A stretch of 64,000 nt of DNA from NCBI GenBank assembly GCA_036924085.1, contig JAVGWX010000002.1, positions 53,355,105 to 53,419,104 on the forward strand, in the 5' to 3' direction. This DNA is from Ariolimax columbianus (lineage: Eukaryota; Mollusca; Gastropoda; Stylommatophora; Arionidae). This document shows positions 44,862-57,289 of this stretch, one piece after another. The notes under the pieces are model-generated. The model was given only the letters and a program-made list of their open reading frames with translations. It was not told the origin of the DNA and did no database searches. Numbering within the stretch: position 1 is the first letter of the stretch; every line of letters starts with the position of its first letter. A program made the position numbers and the translations under genes.

Positions 44862-46005
44862 TAGAGTTGAGTGGATGGAGTATACATTAAAGAGTTGAGA
44901 TGATGGGATGATAAAGTTGAGATTATCGGATGATGGAGTATAGGTGTTAGAGTTGAGAGGATGGAGTACACCATAGAGTTGAGATGATGGAGTACACACC
45001 ATAGAGTTGAGATGATGGAGTATAGACCATAGAGTTGAGATGATGGAGTATAGATAATAGAGTTGAGATGATGGGAGGATAAAGTTGAGATTATCGGATG
45101 ATGGAGTATAGGTGTTAGAGTTGAGATGATGGAGTATACACCAAAGAGTTGAGATGATGGAGTATAGATAATAGAGTTGAGATGATGGAGTATACATTAA
45201 AGAGTTGAGATGATGGGAGGATAAAGTTGAGATTATCGGATGATGGAGTATAGGTGTTAGAGTTGAGAGGATGGAGTACACACCATAGAGTTGAGATGAT
45301 GGAGTATACACCAAAGAGTTGAGATGATGGAGTATACACCAAAGAGTTGAGATGATGGAGTATACACCAAAGAGTTGAGATGATGGAGTATAGATCATAG
45401 AGATGAGATGATGGAGTATACACCAAAGAGTTGAGATGATGGAGTATACACCATAGAGTTGAGATGATGGGAGGATAAAGTTGAGATTATCGGATGATGG
45501 AGTATAGGTGTTAGAGTTGAGAGGATGGAGTACACACCATAGAGTTGAGATGATGGAGTATACACCAAAGAGTTGAGATGATGGAGTATACACCAAAGAG
45601 TTGAGATGATGGAGTATACACCAAAGAGTTGAGAAGATGGAGTATAGATCATAGAGATGAGATGATGGAGTATACACCAAAGAGTTGAGATGATGGAGTA
45701 TACACCATAGAGTTGAGATGATGTAGTATAGATCATAGAGTTGAGATGATGGAGTATACACCAAAGAGTTGAGATGATGGAGTATACACCATAGAGTTGA
45801 GATGATGGAGTATAGATCATAGAGTTGAGATGATGGAGTATACACCAAAGAGTTGAGATGATGGCGTATAGATCATAGAGTTGAGATGATGGAGTATACA
45901 CCAAAGAGTTGAGATGATGGAGTATAGATCATAGAGATGAGATGATGGAGTATACACCAAAGAGTTGAGATGATGGAGTATAGATCATAGAGAAGAGATG
46001 ATGAA
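44862..46005. repeat. 28-bp minisatellite with higher-order pattern, about 41 copies
   Basis: The unit GAGTTGAGATGATGGAGTAT ACACCAAA. A distinctive variant block (GGATAAAGTTGAGATTATCG, then GTATAGGTGTTAGAGTTGAG) recurs at about 44900, 45070, 45215 and 45470. A 334-codon open frame on the minus strand is an artefact. Confidence 0.95.
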
Positions 46006-46469
46006 GCCGAAAATTAAACTTTTCAAGTTTTACATTGTTATCTTCCAGCGGGAAATACATTTCTCAACACTCCATGGAATTTATTTCTTCAATATTATCG
46101 TAAATGCTTTAATCTGATTTGGGCCAGGCTGAGCACGAAACGGTGTAATAGGTTGATGTGTTAGCTGTAGGGTACGGCCCGGTCAGTCAGTACAATATGT
46201 GAGAAACACTTCAATGAAAGCGTTCATGTGCCAGCACACTAGCATCAAGAGCCCTGCAAGTGGATATGGGGGTTTGATGGGGGGTTCAGATTGATGGACC
46301 AATACTTGATCTTGAGAGCGTCCTTGAGGTTGATGAACGTGACCCGTGACATGTTCACGTTCAAATAACTGGCAAAACTGGAGGTTAGGTGCGGGAGGAC
46401 TTGGTCGTCTACAGCCTCAACAACGCCTCTTCCAGTGATGTTTGTGATGAAACGTTTTCTGTTTCACAG
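46006..46469. other. Intergenic, no gene seen
   Basis: No feature recognised. Confidence 0.4.
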
Positions 46470-46880
46470 TAAATAATGGTACAGTTTTTGTGTAACATGG
46501 CCTCACACAAAACAGCTTACAGTAACAGATGCTACAGTTTACAGTGTAACATGGTCTCACACAAAACAGCTTACAATAACAGATGGTACAGTTTACAGTG
46601 TAATATGGTCTCACATCAATCAACTTACAGTAACAGATGGAATCGTTTACAGTGTAACATGGTCTCACTGAAAACAGCTTACAGTAACAGATGGTACAGT
46701 TTACAGTGTAACATGGTCTCACACAAAACAGCTTACAGTAACAGATGGTACAGTTTACAGTGTAACATGGTCTCACATCAATCAACTTACAGTAACAGAT
46801 GGTACAGTTTACAGTGTAACATGGTCTCACATCAATCAACTTACAGTAACAAGTGTACAGTTTACAGTGTAGCATGTTTT
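46470..46880. repeat. 54-bp minisatellite, about 7-8 copies
   Basis: The unit ACAGATGGTACAGTTTACAG, TGTAACATGGTCTCACACAA, AACAGCTTACAGTA. Two variants alternate (ACACAAAACAGC and ACATCAATCAAC). Confidence 0.94.
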
Positions 46881-47291
46881 CCCAAAAACAGTTTACATGC
46901 TGCTGCAAAGATAAAGACTAAACAGAAAAGGCAAACTCGATTTTTAAAATGTGCCGCGCTGAAACCGGAAGTGTCGTTCGAAAGGCGTAGATATTGGGGG
47001 CGTGTCTGTAACCAACGACACGGCGTTAACACGACGTTCTATTCAGAACCAATGACGAAGACGACGAGACTGATTGATTGACACAAACGTACGTTGTTTC
47101 GTGGCGTGTCTGAATGGTGTATGAGACAGGACGACCATTGACCATGGAGCCAAGTCCAACACTACATTAACCATTGATGCTACAGAAACATCAACTATAC
47201 ACGCATAGACAAGTCTGAGCAGACATGCACACGCAAAGACACAAACTACCAATCGGTATTATTGTAAAACAAGTATGTGTAATTTGCAAAA
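46881..47291. other. Intergenic, no gene seen
   Basis: GC content is somewhat higher around 46950-47050. No supported ORF. Confidence 0.4.
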
Positions 47292-47400
47292 CGAGTGAGT
47301 GGGTGAGTGAGTGAGTGAGTGAGGTAGTAAATGAGGGAGTGAGTGAGTGAATGAGTGAGTAAGTGAAGGAATGAGTGAGGGAATGAGTGAGTGAGTGTGT
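47292..47400. repeat. (GAGT)n microsatellite
   Basis: GAGTGAGTGAGTGAGTGAG with interruptions. Confidence 0.93.
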
Positions 47401-48177
47401 AGCAAAGTCCATGTTTTCACTGGGGTTATTTTATCTAGAATGTTACCACATGTATCCACATCATTCATAACATAGCACACATAAGGTGGCATATTTATTA
47501 CATCATACTCATACAACAAACTATTACAGTGAGTGCAATGTGATTACAAACAATACAAGAAATACAATCCCAACCAAATAGATACACGGAGTTTCTAGGC
47601 ATAAGCTATTGATGTTGCTCCAGACTACCCCAGCCTATTTCTAGCCGCACACTCTCCTCCCCTTATCTGCACTCTCAACACACTCTCAAAAACTCGTCCT
47701 CACGTTTGTATTCTGTGCATTCACTCACACTCATATCCCCTCAGGCGGGTGATCTATACATTATTCATTCAATATATTCAATGTATACTCACATATGATC
47801 ACACACAATCGATCTATGAATACACACACACTCTAGAACATATATTGTTCCCTCGGTGTCTACACATCACACACACATCCAGATCTCTCCTAGTCGATCT
47901 GTACACTCGCGTAACTCTTCAGAATACACATCGTTGACAAGGTGTCCTGCACGTACAACACACATTCAGATTACCTCTAGACAGAGGGCGCTCAACACAC
48001 ACCTTATAGAGCGACTGGCCAAGACTCAAGGGCGTATGCTGGTTCAGCAAACCCTGTATTCCATACTATCTCACTAACATTCGTCAAACAGCCTATCAAT
48101 CGCCCTTCTATAAAGTCGGCGAGCTAAACTCCTAGCTAAATGCAGACACTCTCTCTCTCTCTGTCTCTCTTTCTCTT

Positions 48178-48214
<37 letters not shown>

Positions 48215-48733
48215 CTCTGCATGGTCAGTCTGCTTGAGTTAAACTTTGTCTAGTATTATATAATCTCAAGCAGTATCAGAGCTATCCAGTCGACCTGTGG
48301 GGGATGTCTGCTCGAGCCATCATCAAGTTTTGATTTACTCACCTTTAGTCGTTATTGGAACAAATCACTCTGAACTCCTGTCACTCAAAATGTCTCATCA
48401 AGTTCTGCTGGCCTCTCTCTGTCACTACTCATCCACTACCCAAATCGGAACGCCAGTGGTCAGCACCTAGCCTTTACCTGTACTAAAGAAATTCTTTCCC
48501 CCAACCCCGTTTTCCTTTGTTGACTTAGTGACAGTGAGTGACCTTGGCATAGTGTCGAGACGGAGAGTGACCTTGGCACACATTCAGGTATCTTTGTTCT
48601 CAGAGTCGCTGACAACATCACCGCTGCTCTAAGCGCTCATGCTCCGGCTGGAACTGTTACAAGTGAGTCAGTCAGTCAGTGAGTGAGTCAGTGAGTGAGT
48701 GGCTTAACGGTTTCGGGTAGTTAATTCTAATTT
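47401..48733. other. Intergenic with simple repeats
   Basis: CA-rich stretch at 47690-47900, (CT)n then (AT)n at 48150-48212, and a GTCAGTGAGTGA-type repeat at 48663-48704. No gene recognised. Confidence 0.55.
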
Positions 48734-48880
48734 CACCACTGTCACTCTCACTATAGCTACAGCGACCATCACCATGGAACACCACTGTCACCCTCACTAT
48801 GGCTACATACACAATCACCATGGAACACCACTGTCACCCTCACTATAGCTACATCCACCATCACCATGTAACACCATTGC
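48734..48880. repeat. 46-bp minisatellite, about 3 copies
   Basis: The unit CACCACTGTCACCCTCACTA TGGCTACATACACAATCACC ATGGAA; copies start at 48734 and 48780. Confidence 0.9.
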
Positions 48881-48884
48881 CAAC

Positions 48885-50639
48885 ACAACAATAACAAGAC
48901 TGAGGGACAGTTAATCAGAGTGTTATAGTCAATACTAATCCCGTCTCTAATCTCCTCATAATCATGGAACACAAAGACGACTACTACCGCCACAACAACA
49001 AAACTGAACGACATTACCTGGATCGTACAGTCCATCCCAGCTACATATCTGGGTACTTGCATCTTAATTCACCCCAAACAACTGAAAGATCTATTTTTAG
49101 CACCGGATTGTTTTTTTTTTTGTTGTTGTTTTTTTTGTGTTTTTTTTTTTTTTGGGGGGGGGGGGGGGGTTCTGGCGTTACAGAATAGTCCACTTTTTAA
49201 CTGTAGGTGGCCATAAATCGCACATGCAACGGGCTTTACATTAAACCTATTTAATCATCAAACAGTATATGTCTCAGTCAACATAACTATACCACTGGAA
49301 CTCATACTTAATGCATCGAACGTTCGTGGAGAACGGCAAAGGAGAGAAACAAGCGCCAAAATAGCACACAAAGGCGCATGCTTGATTGGCACATGTGCGA
49401 ATTCATGTGACGTCGACGAATCAAAGTAAATAGCATGGACGCTTTCAGCGCCATTCTTGTCGACATTGTTTAATTCTTGCCACCTCAATAATTAAAATTG
49501 TCGTGTTTGGTCGTCCAATTATTTCAATCCGTCAGCCTAGAAATTTCATTCTGGTCCATTTTTGTCCCTACGTTCTCCTATAAGATTTGTAGCAAAACTG
49601 AATATAACCATCTTTTCTACACACTTTTCTGTATCTAAGTTGTTACTTCTTTATTTAAAATGAAATTAAATCGACCTGTCCTACCCTTAACCCAAAATGG
49701 AATGTCCCGCAACAGAAATCAGCTGTCAAATACGTATGATTGGAACCCAAGGAACTCTGTTTGAGATGAATTAAGACACAAGTACCCATTTCTGCCTCCA
49801 TTATCACAATAACAACAACAACAACAACAAACAACAAAAGTACAACTAGTTGTCTCAATGATAGGACGCTTAACGAAAACCCAGAGGGCGTCGTGCGCGA
49901 GTTCTGTTCAGCAAAGACGATATCACTGAGGGGAGACAACGGCAGTTCTGGAATATTCTAGTCATTAGACGGGCTTTTATCTGAGTCATTACCCAGAACA
50001 AGGCACACCATGAATGGACAGACAGAAAGTGCATGGGGCGCGATCGGGAATAGCTGCACGTGTCCCCAGTACTGAAAGGGCGAGCGCTGAGTCTCGCTCC
50101 CAGCGGACACGTGCTAATGTGACCAGGTCAGACTTAAGAGAGGCGTTAACGGCTATAACCATTTGGTGTGTAATATTTGTCCGTTTCAAGTGCCCTTCTC
50201 CATTTAGAAGAGCAACTGGTAGAGTGGTTTGTAAGTCAGTCTTTGAGATCGAGGAGTACGTTTCAAAACATCGCTACGGCATGTTTTTTTGTTTGTTTTA
50301 TCTATCGGAAGTGGTATAAAAACATAGTATTACAGTGAGTGGCGATTGCAGAGCAAAGGGGCCTTTGTTCACTAACCCAATAAATCTTACCGATGGACCT
50401 CATCAATGGGACGAAACATCGCAACGACAGCGCTTAGTGATTCCCCATATATGTAGGCGATCAGGGTGCTACACAACTACTGGGCCATGAACAGACAAAA
50501 CGACTTGGAATGGGGAGTATCCTTCTGGTCTGGAAAGGATGCTCAAGATACTACATTACAGCTATCAGACTGACAGCATCAGAATGACAGTAAAGACTGT
50601 CATATGTCATAAGACTTTTTCTTATTGCTGGGATAGTCG
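48885..50639. other. Intergenic, no gene seen
   Basis: A poly-T then poly-G run lies at 49109-49170 and a (CAA)n run near 49810-49838. The ORFs at 49258-49488 and 50014-50319 are unrecognised. Confidence 0.45.
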
Positions 50640-50880
50640 CTGGTTTTTTAGGCTGAGGACTACAGGCCGCTAGTCACTGCTGTCACGTCGTGTGCTGGTG
50701 TAGTCGAGGGTTTTTTAGGCTGAGGACTACCGCTTCGCCACATCATGTGCTGGCTATAATTCTTCATTTCACCCCTAACCGAAAAACATCGTATGCGGTA
50801 CCGGGGATTCGAACCCCTACCCTCCTTGTCGGTAATCAGGCATCGAAACCATTCGGTCACACGCTCCTCATTAATACAAT
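50640..50880 (-). mobile_element. tRNA-derived SINE, family C
   Basis: The minus strand begins GAGGAGCGTGTGACCGAATG GTTTCGATGCC (A box), then GTAGGGGTTCGAATCCCCGG TACCGC (perfect B box), followed by an unrelated body containing GGCGAAGCGGTAGTCCTCAG and, nearer the end, a partly duplicated GGCTGAGGACTAC block (in plus orientation at 50651 and 50718). It is not an intact tRNA, because the acceptor stem does not close. Confidence 0.75.
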
Positions 50881-51340
50881 TCCCGTATATGATAATATTA
50901 TCATAACATAAATACGTATTCCTCAGTAACCACATCTGATCAGAAGTATGAGTTAATCTACGTTAAGGACGCAATGTCTTCGCAAAAGGCAAGCACAACA
51001 CAAAGGAAAATACCTAACGAATTCCCGCATTTAATTACTTTGTGGTTCGCTCGGTCTATGCATCCATGTTGGTCTATGTCCCCGACGAAAACACTTGTAG
51101 TCGTAAAGTAGTACCAGACTATTTGTAGGAGTCGCTGTAGTCAAGAGGTTAAGGTACTCGCTTCTCACGGAGAACAACGGAAACGGTAAGTGATCAAATC
51201 TCGCAAGTTTCAAACGACCGATGGTCTCACGGGAGGTAAGACCAGAGTGCCTGCATCCCGATTTACCTCAGGTTATCTCAACCAACACTGTAATTGTGAT
51301 GTTCCCTACCTGTTATCACACTGTAAAAGGAAGGTGGATG
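50881..51340. other. Intergenic; single unit of the 33-bp array at its end
   Basis: At 51296-51332 one unit (GTGATGTTCCCTACCTGTTA TCACACTGTA) of the array at 54349-54595 is present. This is the left flank of the LINE insertion. Confidence 0.6.
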
Positions 51341-54300
51341 CAGACGGAGAGGAAGGGGAGACAAGAGGAGAAAAAGAAAGAAAAGAGCCGTAAAGAGATA
51401 ATGTCGAAGAAAGTCAGATAGGCTTGGGTTAACAAATGTCCGTATAGGCTACTGGAATTGCTGCATCGCCACCCAACCCGAAGTCATTCTCCAAAAATTG
51501 GTGTACGGTTTCGACATCTTCATGATCCAAGTTACCTGCTTGTAGAAGAATGTTGCCATCAAGTGTCCAGGATACAGGTGCTACAGTAATCCATGCGGAC
51601 CACCAGGTGCTACAGTAATCCATGCGGGCCACCAGGTGCTACAGTAATCCATGCGGGCCACCAGGTGCTACAGTAATCCATGCGGGCCACCAGGTGCTAC
51701 AGTAATCCATGCGGGCCACCAGGTGCTACAGTAATCCATGCGGGCCACCAGGTGCTACAGTAATCCATGCGGGCCACCAGGTGCTACAGTAATCCATGCG
51801 GGCCACCAGGTGCTACAGTAATCCATGCGGGCCACCAGGTGCTACAGTAATCCATGCGGGCCACCAGGTGCTACAGTAATCCATGCGGACCACCAGGTGC
51901 TACAGTAATCCATGCGGACCCGTTAAAAGTGGACTGGCGATGTATGTGAAGCAAGAGCTTGCCCATACATGGATAGATACTAGCACCTGTCAAACTGAGG
52001 ATGTCGAGCTACAAGAGATTGTAGAAACAATCGACCACCAAGAATGGAGAATCTACAACGTATACACTCACCTAGATCACCTCTTCGAGGACGTAAAGTG
52101 GGAGTTTTTATCAGACTTGTCAGTCGCAGAGCAAAAAGTCCCTCGTAGCAGCTGACTTTAGTCCTAGGTCAAAGGAGTGCGGAAATGTCACTGAGTTCAA
52201 AAGCGAGCGATGGGAGAAGCTCATTACAGGTGTGGGTAATGATAATACCCTCCAAAAGTGCACATGCATTGGAAGATGAATGAAAAGGCTACAAGCCAGC
52301 GCATTTAAGACACCACAGAAATCCCCCAGACGAAGAGAAGGGTCTGCGTTGTTTTTTCAGTCGATATGTTGCCCAGACGATTCTCAACAGCTATCGAATA
52401 GTCACCATACAAAATGTATATGGCAAATTGCTCGAAAAGACAGTGGCCAGGAAAATAATGGCCTACCTAAAACGGGAGCACATTCTACCCTATGCGCTGG
52501 GCAGCTATAGAACAGTGAAGGAGACCTGGGCTAACGCTGGAACATTCGCGTAAGATGTGTACGAAGGGTTTCAGTCAAAGCAAGAAACAGTCGTTGTGGC
52601 AATCGACCTGGAAGACGAATACAGCTGTGTCGATTATAGGACTAATTATATGTCTGAAACAGGGTGGTTTAAGCCCGTGGCTGGTTAGTTGGATATCAGC
52701 TGCCCTGATGGAAAGAACAGTTGCACTACGCGTGGGATCGTAGACATCAGAAACGAGGCTAATATCTCCAAGACTACCTCATGGGTCTCCGCTCTCACCG
52801 GTGCTATTCAACGTCTACACAATAAAAGTGGCTAATATTCAACCCACAAGGACAGGGCGAACGTTGACATTTGCCGATGACATCCTAACGTACAGGACTG
52901 GCTCAGACAGGCAAGAGTTGGTCAAAGACATACAGGAAACCTTGCAAGGAATTTCACAGTGGTGCAGCGACGCAAGCTCCAAGATCAATACGAACAAGGC
53001 CTGCATGATGTGGTGCTTTTTGAATAATTTCATAGTAAAGACTGAACTCCCGAGAATTACATTTGATGGTTGCGCCATTGATAGGTGTGACAGGTTGAAA
53101 TACCTCGGAGTGACATTTGATCGCAGTTTCTCCTATAATTACCATGTTGACCACATCGTACAAAGATGTAAGCGATGGTTAGGAGCACTCAAGACCATGG
53201 CTGGAGCCGACTTGGAACAACACCACCTGTTCATCCTATTTCGCCAAGTCGTGTTGTCTGTTATCGATTTCGGACTGGGCATCCTCACACTATCAAGAAC
53301 ACAGTGTGAAATGTTGGACCTCATCCAGAATGAAGGTATGCGACTGGTTCTGGGCTGCACTAGAGATACCCCGATTATGATGACGCAGTACATTTTGGGA
53401 TTGTTATCGGTGATATCCAGTCATAAACTGACACGTCAAAGCCTATATGCGTGTCACCACAGACTCGCGGCTATTTATGTACAGTAGTATCTTAGACATC
53501 AAGGGATCAAGAATCAAGAGAGGGGCGTCATGGATGGCACAGGCATAGACAACAATCGGACACGTCACTCCAGCTGAGACGATAACTAAAGGGGAAGAAT
53601 GGGTCTCCACTAGCGATAGGGTGACAGAGTACCAAAGAGTTATCATAACCTTAGGTAAGAAATGCAGAGAATGGAGCAAAGGGAGAGCAGAGTACGAGGT
53701 GGACCAGCTGAAAACAGAGATGCGCACTGAGACATCAGACTGAGGTTTCTCGGCTAAAGTGAGAGGAAAGGTCGTTGCTGAGCGCAGTAGGACATACATG
53801 TTTGAGAATGGAGATGGAAGAAGTGACCTCAGCACTGAAATGGATATCTGAGACGTCTATAACAAAAGCAGTCATCGTGACAGACGCACAAGCCGTACTT
53901 CAGAAAGTACAGAAGGGATGGCTTAGGTACGAATGGATAGCAGCTGTTGAGGCCTCAAACCTCCAAGGGTTGACATTGATCTACTGTCCTGCTCATGCTG
54001 GGGTTCAGGGCAATGAAAGAGCTGATATCATGGCTCCACAAGCTCTAATCATGGGCACATTAGTGATGGATAGAAGTGACATTTTGAAATTAATTAATGA
54101 CCGCCTGCTAGATGAATACACCGCAATAGATGAATCAGCAATCCACGGGCTACAAATTGTCGACATTACACGAGGTTCGAGTGGAATAGGGCGCATGAGA
54201 GGGCAGAGCAGAGAGTGTATAACCAGCGACCTACAAGGACCATCAGCATCCATACCCTGCGCCATTTGATGAGAGAAACTGAGCACCTATGGGGATGACC

Positions 54301-54348
54301 GAAGTGCAGCGACGTCGGTTCTTAGAAACAGAAACAGATACACACAGT
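51341..54348 (+). pseudogene. RNase H-bearing LINE inserted in a 33-bp array
   Basis: A 3.0-kb plus-strand retrotransposon remnant bounded by AAGGTGGATG on both sides (51331-51340 and 54349-54358). The endonuclease is at about 51425-52160 (IATQPEVILQKL, then after the internal array SGLAMYVKQELAH, EWRIYNVYTHLDH). RT is at about 52380-53480: ETVVVAIDLED in a shifted frame near 52590, PHGSPLSPVLFNVYT (about 52777), TFADDILTYRTG (52868, catalytic) and YLGVTFDRSFSYN (53101). RNase H is at about 53780-54050: VIVTDAQAVLQKV (53874), YCPAHAGVQGNERADIMA (53983). Several frameshifts and stops; the endonuclease is split by a 29-bp array. The C-terminal knuckle is not evident. Confidence 0.9.
51585..51925 (+). 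repeat. 29-bp array inside LINE endonuclease, about 12 copies
   Basis: The unit GGTGCTACAGTAATCCATGC GGGCCACCA. The last unit continues smoothly into the endonuclease frame (CYSNPCGPVKSGLAMY), and the sequence before the first unit reads VAIKCPGYRCYSNPCG in shifted frame, so the unit is a piece of the LINE itself. Copies are nearly identical. Confidence 0.95.
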
Positions 54349-54595
54349 AAGGTGGATGTTCCCTACCTGTTATCACACTGTAAATGTAATGATCCCTACC
54401 TGTTATCACATTGTAAGGTGGATGTTCCCTACCTGTTATCACACCGTAAGGTTGATGTTCCCTACCTGTTATCACATTGTAAGGTGGATGTTCCCTACCT
54501 GTTATCACACTGTAAGGTGGATGTTCCCTACCTGTTATCACACTGTAAGGTGGATGTTCACTACCTGTTATCCCACTGTAAATGTGATGTTGCCT
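54349..54595. repeat. 33-bp minisatellite, about 7 copies
   Basis: The unit AAGGTGGATGTTCCCTACCT GTTATCACACTGT. One isolated unit lies at 51296, on the other side of the LINE. Confidence 0.94.
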
Positions 54596-54597
54596 AC

Positions 54598-54805
54598 CTG
54601 TTTATGTTTCCTACCTGTTCATGTTCCCTACCTGTTTATGTTCCCTACCTGTTCATGTTCCTTACCTGTTTATGTTCCCTACCTGTTCATGTTCCCTACC
54701 TGTTTATGTTCCTACCTGTTCATGTTCCCTACCTGTTTATGTTCCCTACCTGTTCATGTTCTCTACCTGTTTATCTTCCCTACCTGTTTATGTTCCTTAC
54801 CTATC
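54598..54805. repeat. 17-bp sub-repeat derived from the 33-bp unit
   Basis: TGTTCCCTACCTGTTTA and TGTTCCCTACCTGTTCA alternate. They equal the central part of the neighbouring 33-bp unit, so the array switched to a shorter period. Confidence 0.9.
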
Positions 54806-54989
54806 AAAACATTGCACGCTTCACGTTATCATAGAGTCACGAGTAATGTTCCTTAATTTGTAATACATAGCAAGCGTGCGTGTTCTTTACATATTAACCC
54901 AGTGTAACGTGTGACGACCCTACGTATTGTTACAGTGTAATGCATGCTGATTCCTGCCTAACTATATTCTAGACTAAACGAACTCATCA

Positions 54990-55265
54990 AAATAGCCCCA
55001 TAAAAATATTATCTTCAAAATAACACCATCAAAATGTTATCGTCAAAATAGCCCCATAAATATAATTGTCAATATAACTCCATTAAAATATTATCGTCAC
55101 ATAGCCCCATCAAAAAATTATTGTCAAAATAACCCCATCAAAGAAACACCATAAAAATATATTCGTCAAAAGGCTCCGTGAAAATAACCTTCTCAAAATA
55201 GTATCATAAAAATAACCCCATCAAAATAACTCCATCAAAATATTATCCTCAGAAATATCCCCACC
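54990..55265. repeat. Degenerate AT-rich tandem repeat
   Basis: Irregular units of about 20-30 bp such as AAAATAACCCCATCAAAATA TTATCGTC. Confidence 0.8.
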
Positions 55266-55269
55266 AAAA

Positions 55270-56015
55270 TAGCTGCTTCAAATTATCCCCGTCCGATCGC
55301 AGATCAGCCCTTACAAAATAGCTACTTCAAATTGTCTTCGTCCGATCGCAGATCAGCCCTTACAAAATAGCTACTTCAAATTGTCTTCGTGAGGTCAGTC
55401 CTTAGAAAATCGCTGCTTCACATTATCCTCGTCAGGTCAGCCCTGACAAAGTAGCTACTTCAAATATTACACATTAGATCACAAATCAGAGCTGACAAAA
55501 TCACTGCTTCAAATTTGACACATTAGATCACAAATCAGAGCTGACAAAATCACTGCTTCAAATTCGACACATTAGATCACAAATCAGAGCTGACAAAATC
55601 ACTGCTTAAAATTGTACACATTAGATCACAAATCAGAGCTGACAAAATCACTACTTCAAATTTGACACATTAGATCACAAATCAGAGCTGACAAAATCAC
55701 TGCTTCAAATTTGACACATTAGATCACAAATCAGAGATGACAAAATCACTACTTCAAATTTGACACATTAGATCACAAATCAGAGATGACAAAATCACTG
55801 CTTAAAATTTCACACATTAGATCACAAATTAGAGCTGACAAAATCACTGCTTAAAATTTCACACATTAGATCACAAATCAGAGCTGACAAAATCACTGCT
55901 TAAAATTTCACACATTAGATCACAAATCAGAGCTGACAAAATCACTGCTTCAAATTTTACACATTAGATCACAAATCAGAACTAAAAAAATCACTGCTTC
56001 AAATTATCATGGTTA
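55270..56015. repeat. 49-bp minisatellite, two subfamilies
   Basis: 55270-55450 has GATCGCAGATCAGCCCTTAC AAAATAGCTACTTC units. 55450-56015 has GATCACAAATCAGAGCTGAC AAAATCACTGCTTCAAATTT GACACATTA units, about 11 copies. Both have a 49-bp period and align, so they are diverged halves of one array. Confidence 0.93.
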
Positions 56016-56104
56016 GATCAGCCTTGAAAAATAATTCCAATCAAAATTACTTTGTTACCAAAATTAGAGAAGATAATAATAGCTGTCCATCATTGTCGAT
56101 GAGG

Positions 56105-56835
56105 ACGGCCGACATCATCCTTGTCACAGATTTCCATCTCGGGTGTGGGTGCGCATGTGGCTGAACAGTCCAGTGCGGGCACGAAAACATCTGCTGCATA
56201 ACGTGCACACGATGTCTGTAGAAGGTGATGGTATTCCGCTGCTCATGATTTCGGGGTCTCGTGTCTGCTCTGGGCTTTCACAATATGGTGGTCCTCGATG
56301 ATACTGCGTTTCTCCAGCTAGATCTATTTTGCGCAAGACATTCCCAAGTGGTGATATATATCTTACAACTGTTCAGTGAGTCCCTCAGACTGTCTTTAAA
56401 ACGTTTCTGTGGGCGCCCTTTCTCGCGCCATCCCTCTCTCAGCTCGCCGTAGAGAAGCTTCTTTGGGAACCGTTGGTCTGACATACGGACGAGGTGTCCG
56501 GTCCATCCTAGTTGTGCTTTTTCTAGCAGTGCATGGATATTGGGCATGTCAGCCATCGAGAGAACCTTGGTGTCAGTGACACAATCTTGCCATCGAATGT
56601 GGAATATTCGCCTCAGGCAACCTGTGTGAAAGTGGTTTAACCTCCTTGCATGTCCAGAGCATACAGTCCAGCTTTTGCAGGCGTAGAGTAGGGTTGGAAT
56701 GATGGTGGTACGCTAGACTTTGAGTTTGGTCTTGACGCTGATACCACGACGTTCACACACCATCGAGCGCATTCTACCAAAGACCACGCTGGCCCTTGCT
56801 ATTCTGCTTGCCACCTCATCATCGAGACTGACAGA
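56105..56835 (-). pseudogene. RTE-like LINE 3' end with C-terminal C2H2 finger
   Basis: The minus strand reads SLDDEVASRIARASVVFGRM (about 56815), TTIIPTLLYACKSWTV (about 56710), HALLEKAQLGWTGHLVRMSD (about 56535) and FPKKLLYGELREG (about 56470), and ends with VCTLCSRCFRARTGLFSHMR plus THTR near 56140, a Cys2His2 finger. This is the standard post-RT tail of RTE-type LINEs common in invertebrates. Shifts occur near 56330. RT proper is absent; an inverted scrap of it follows at 56836. Confidence 0.88.
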
Positions 56836-56893
56836 TGTTCAGATAAATGTAGATAAATTCACAAATCTGGGCAGCACGCTGTCGAAATCTGAG
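56836..56893 (+). other. Inverted 5' scrap of the neighbouring LINE
   Basis: The plus strand reads INVDKFTNLGSTLSKS. This is the RT thumb segment that should lie immediately upstream of SLDDEVASR, but it is in the opposite orientation, as expected for a twin-primed insertion with 5' inversion. Confidence 0.55.
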
Positions 56894-57289
56894 AGAGAAG
56901 ATAGGACAGCGCCATTAAAGACACACAGAACTAGTCCAGTGAAGTATCTAACAATTCATCCCTTTCGGCAGTTTCTGCTATAGGTACCACATTTACCTTA
57001 CTGTATTTTAATATATCAACTAAGCAATCATTTTCATGTGACATGCCGACATGTCAGTGATCCATACAAGCCAAAAACGTATCATTGTTGACCCAACAAG
57101 CTATTAACCTTCCACAACGGCGGTCCTTGAGTGACACTTCAAAGAAATTCCTATCCGCCAAACGAGAAGGTTGCAGTATCACTAAATGCGAACATTTTTA
57201 ACAAACAAGTCTGAGACAGTGTAAGACAGACAGAGAGAGAGAGAGATGGGGGGGGGGAGAAGGTAAGATAATCTTATAGTATTACGAGG
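56894..57289. other. Intergenic, no gene seen
   Basis: Short (GA)n and poly-G near 57230-57260; otherwise nothing. Confidence 0.4.

Noticed and set aside
44844..45848. 334-codon open frame on the minus strand
   Set aside because: It is read-through of the 28-bp array with a 28-residue period over three units; no start context or domain.
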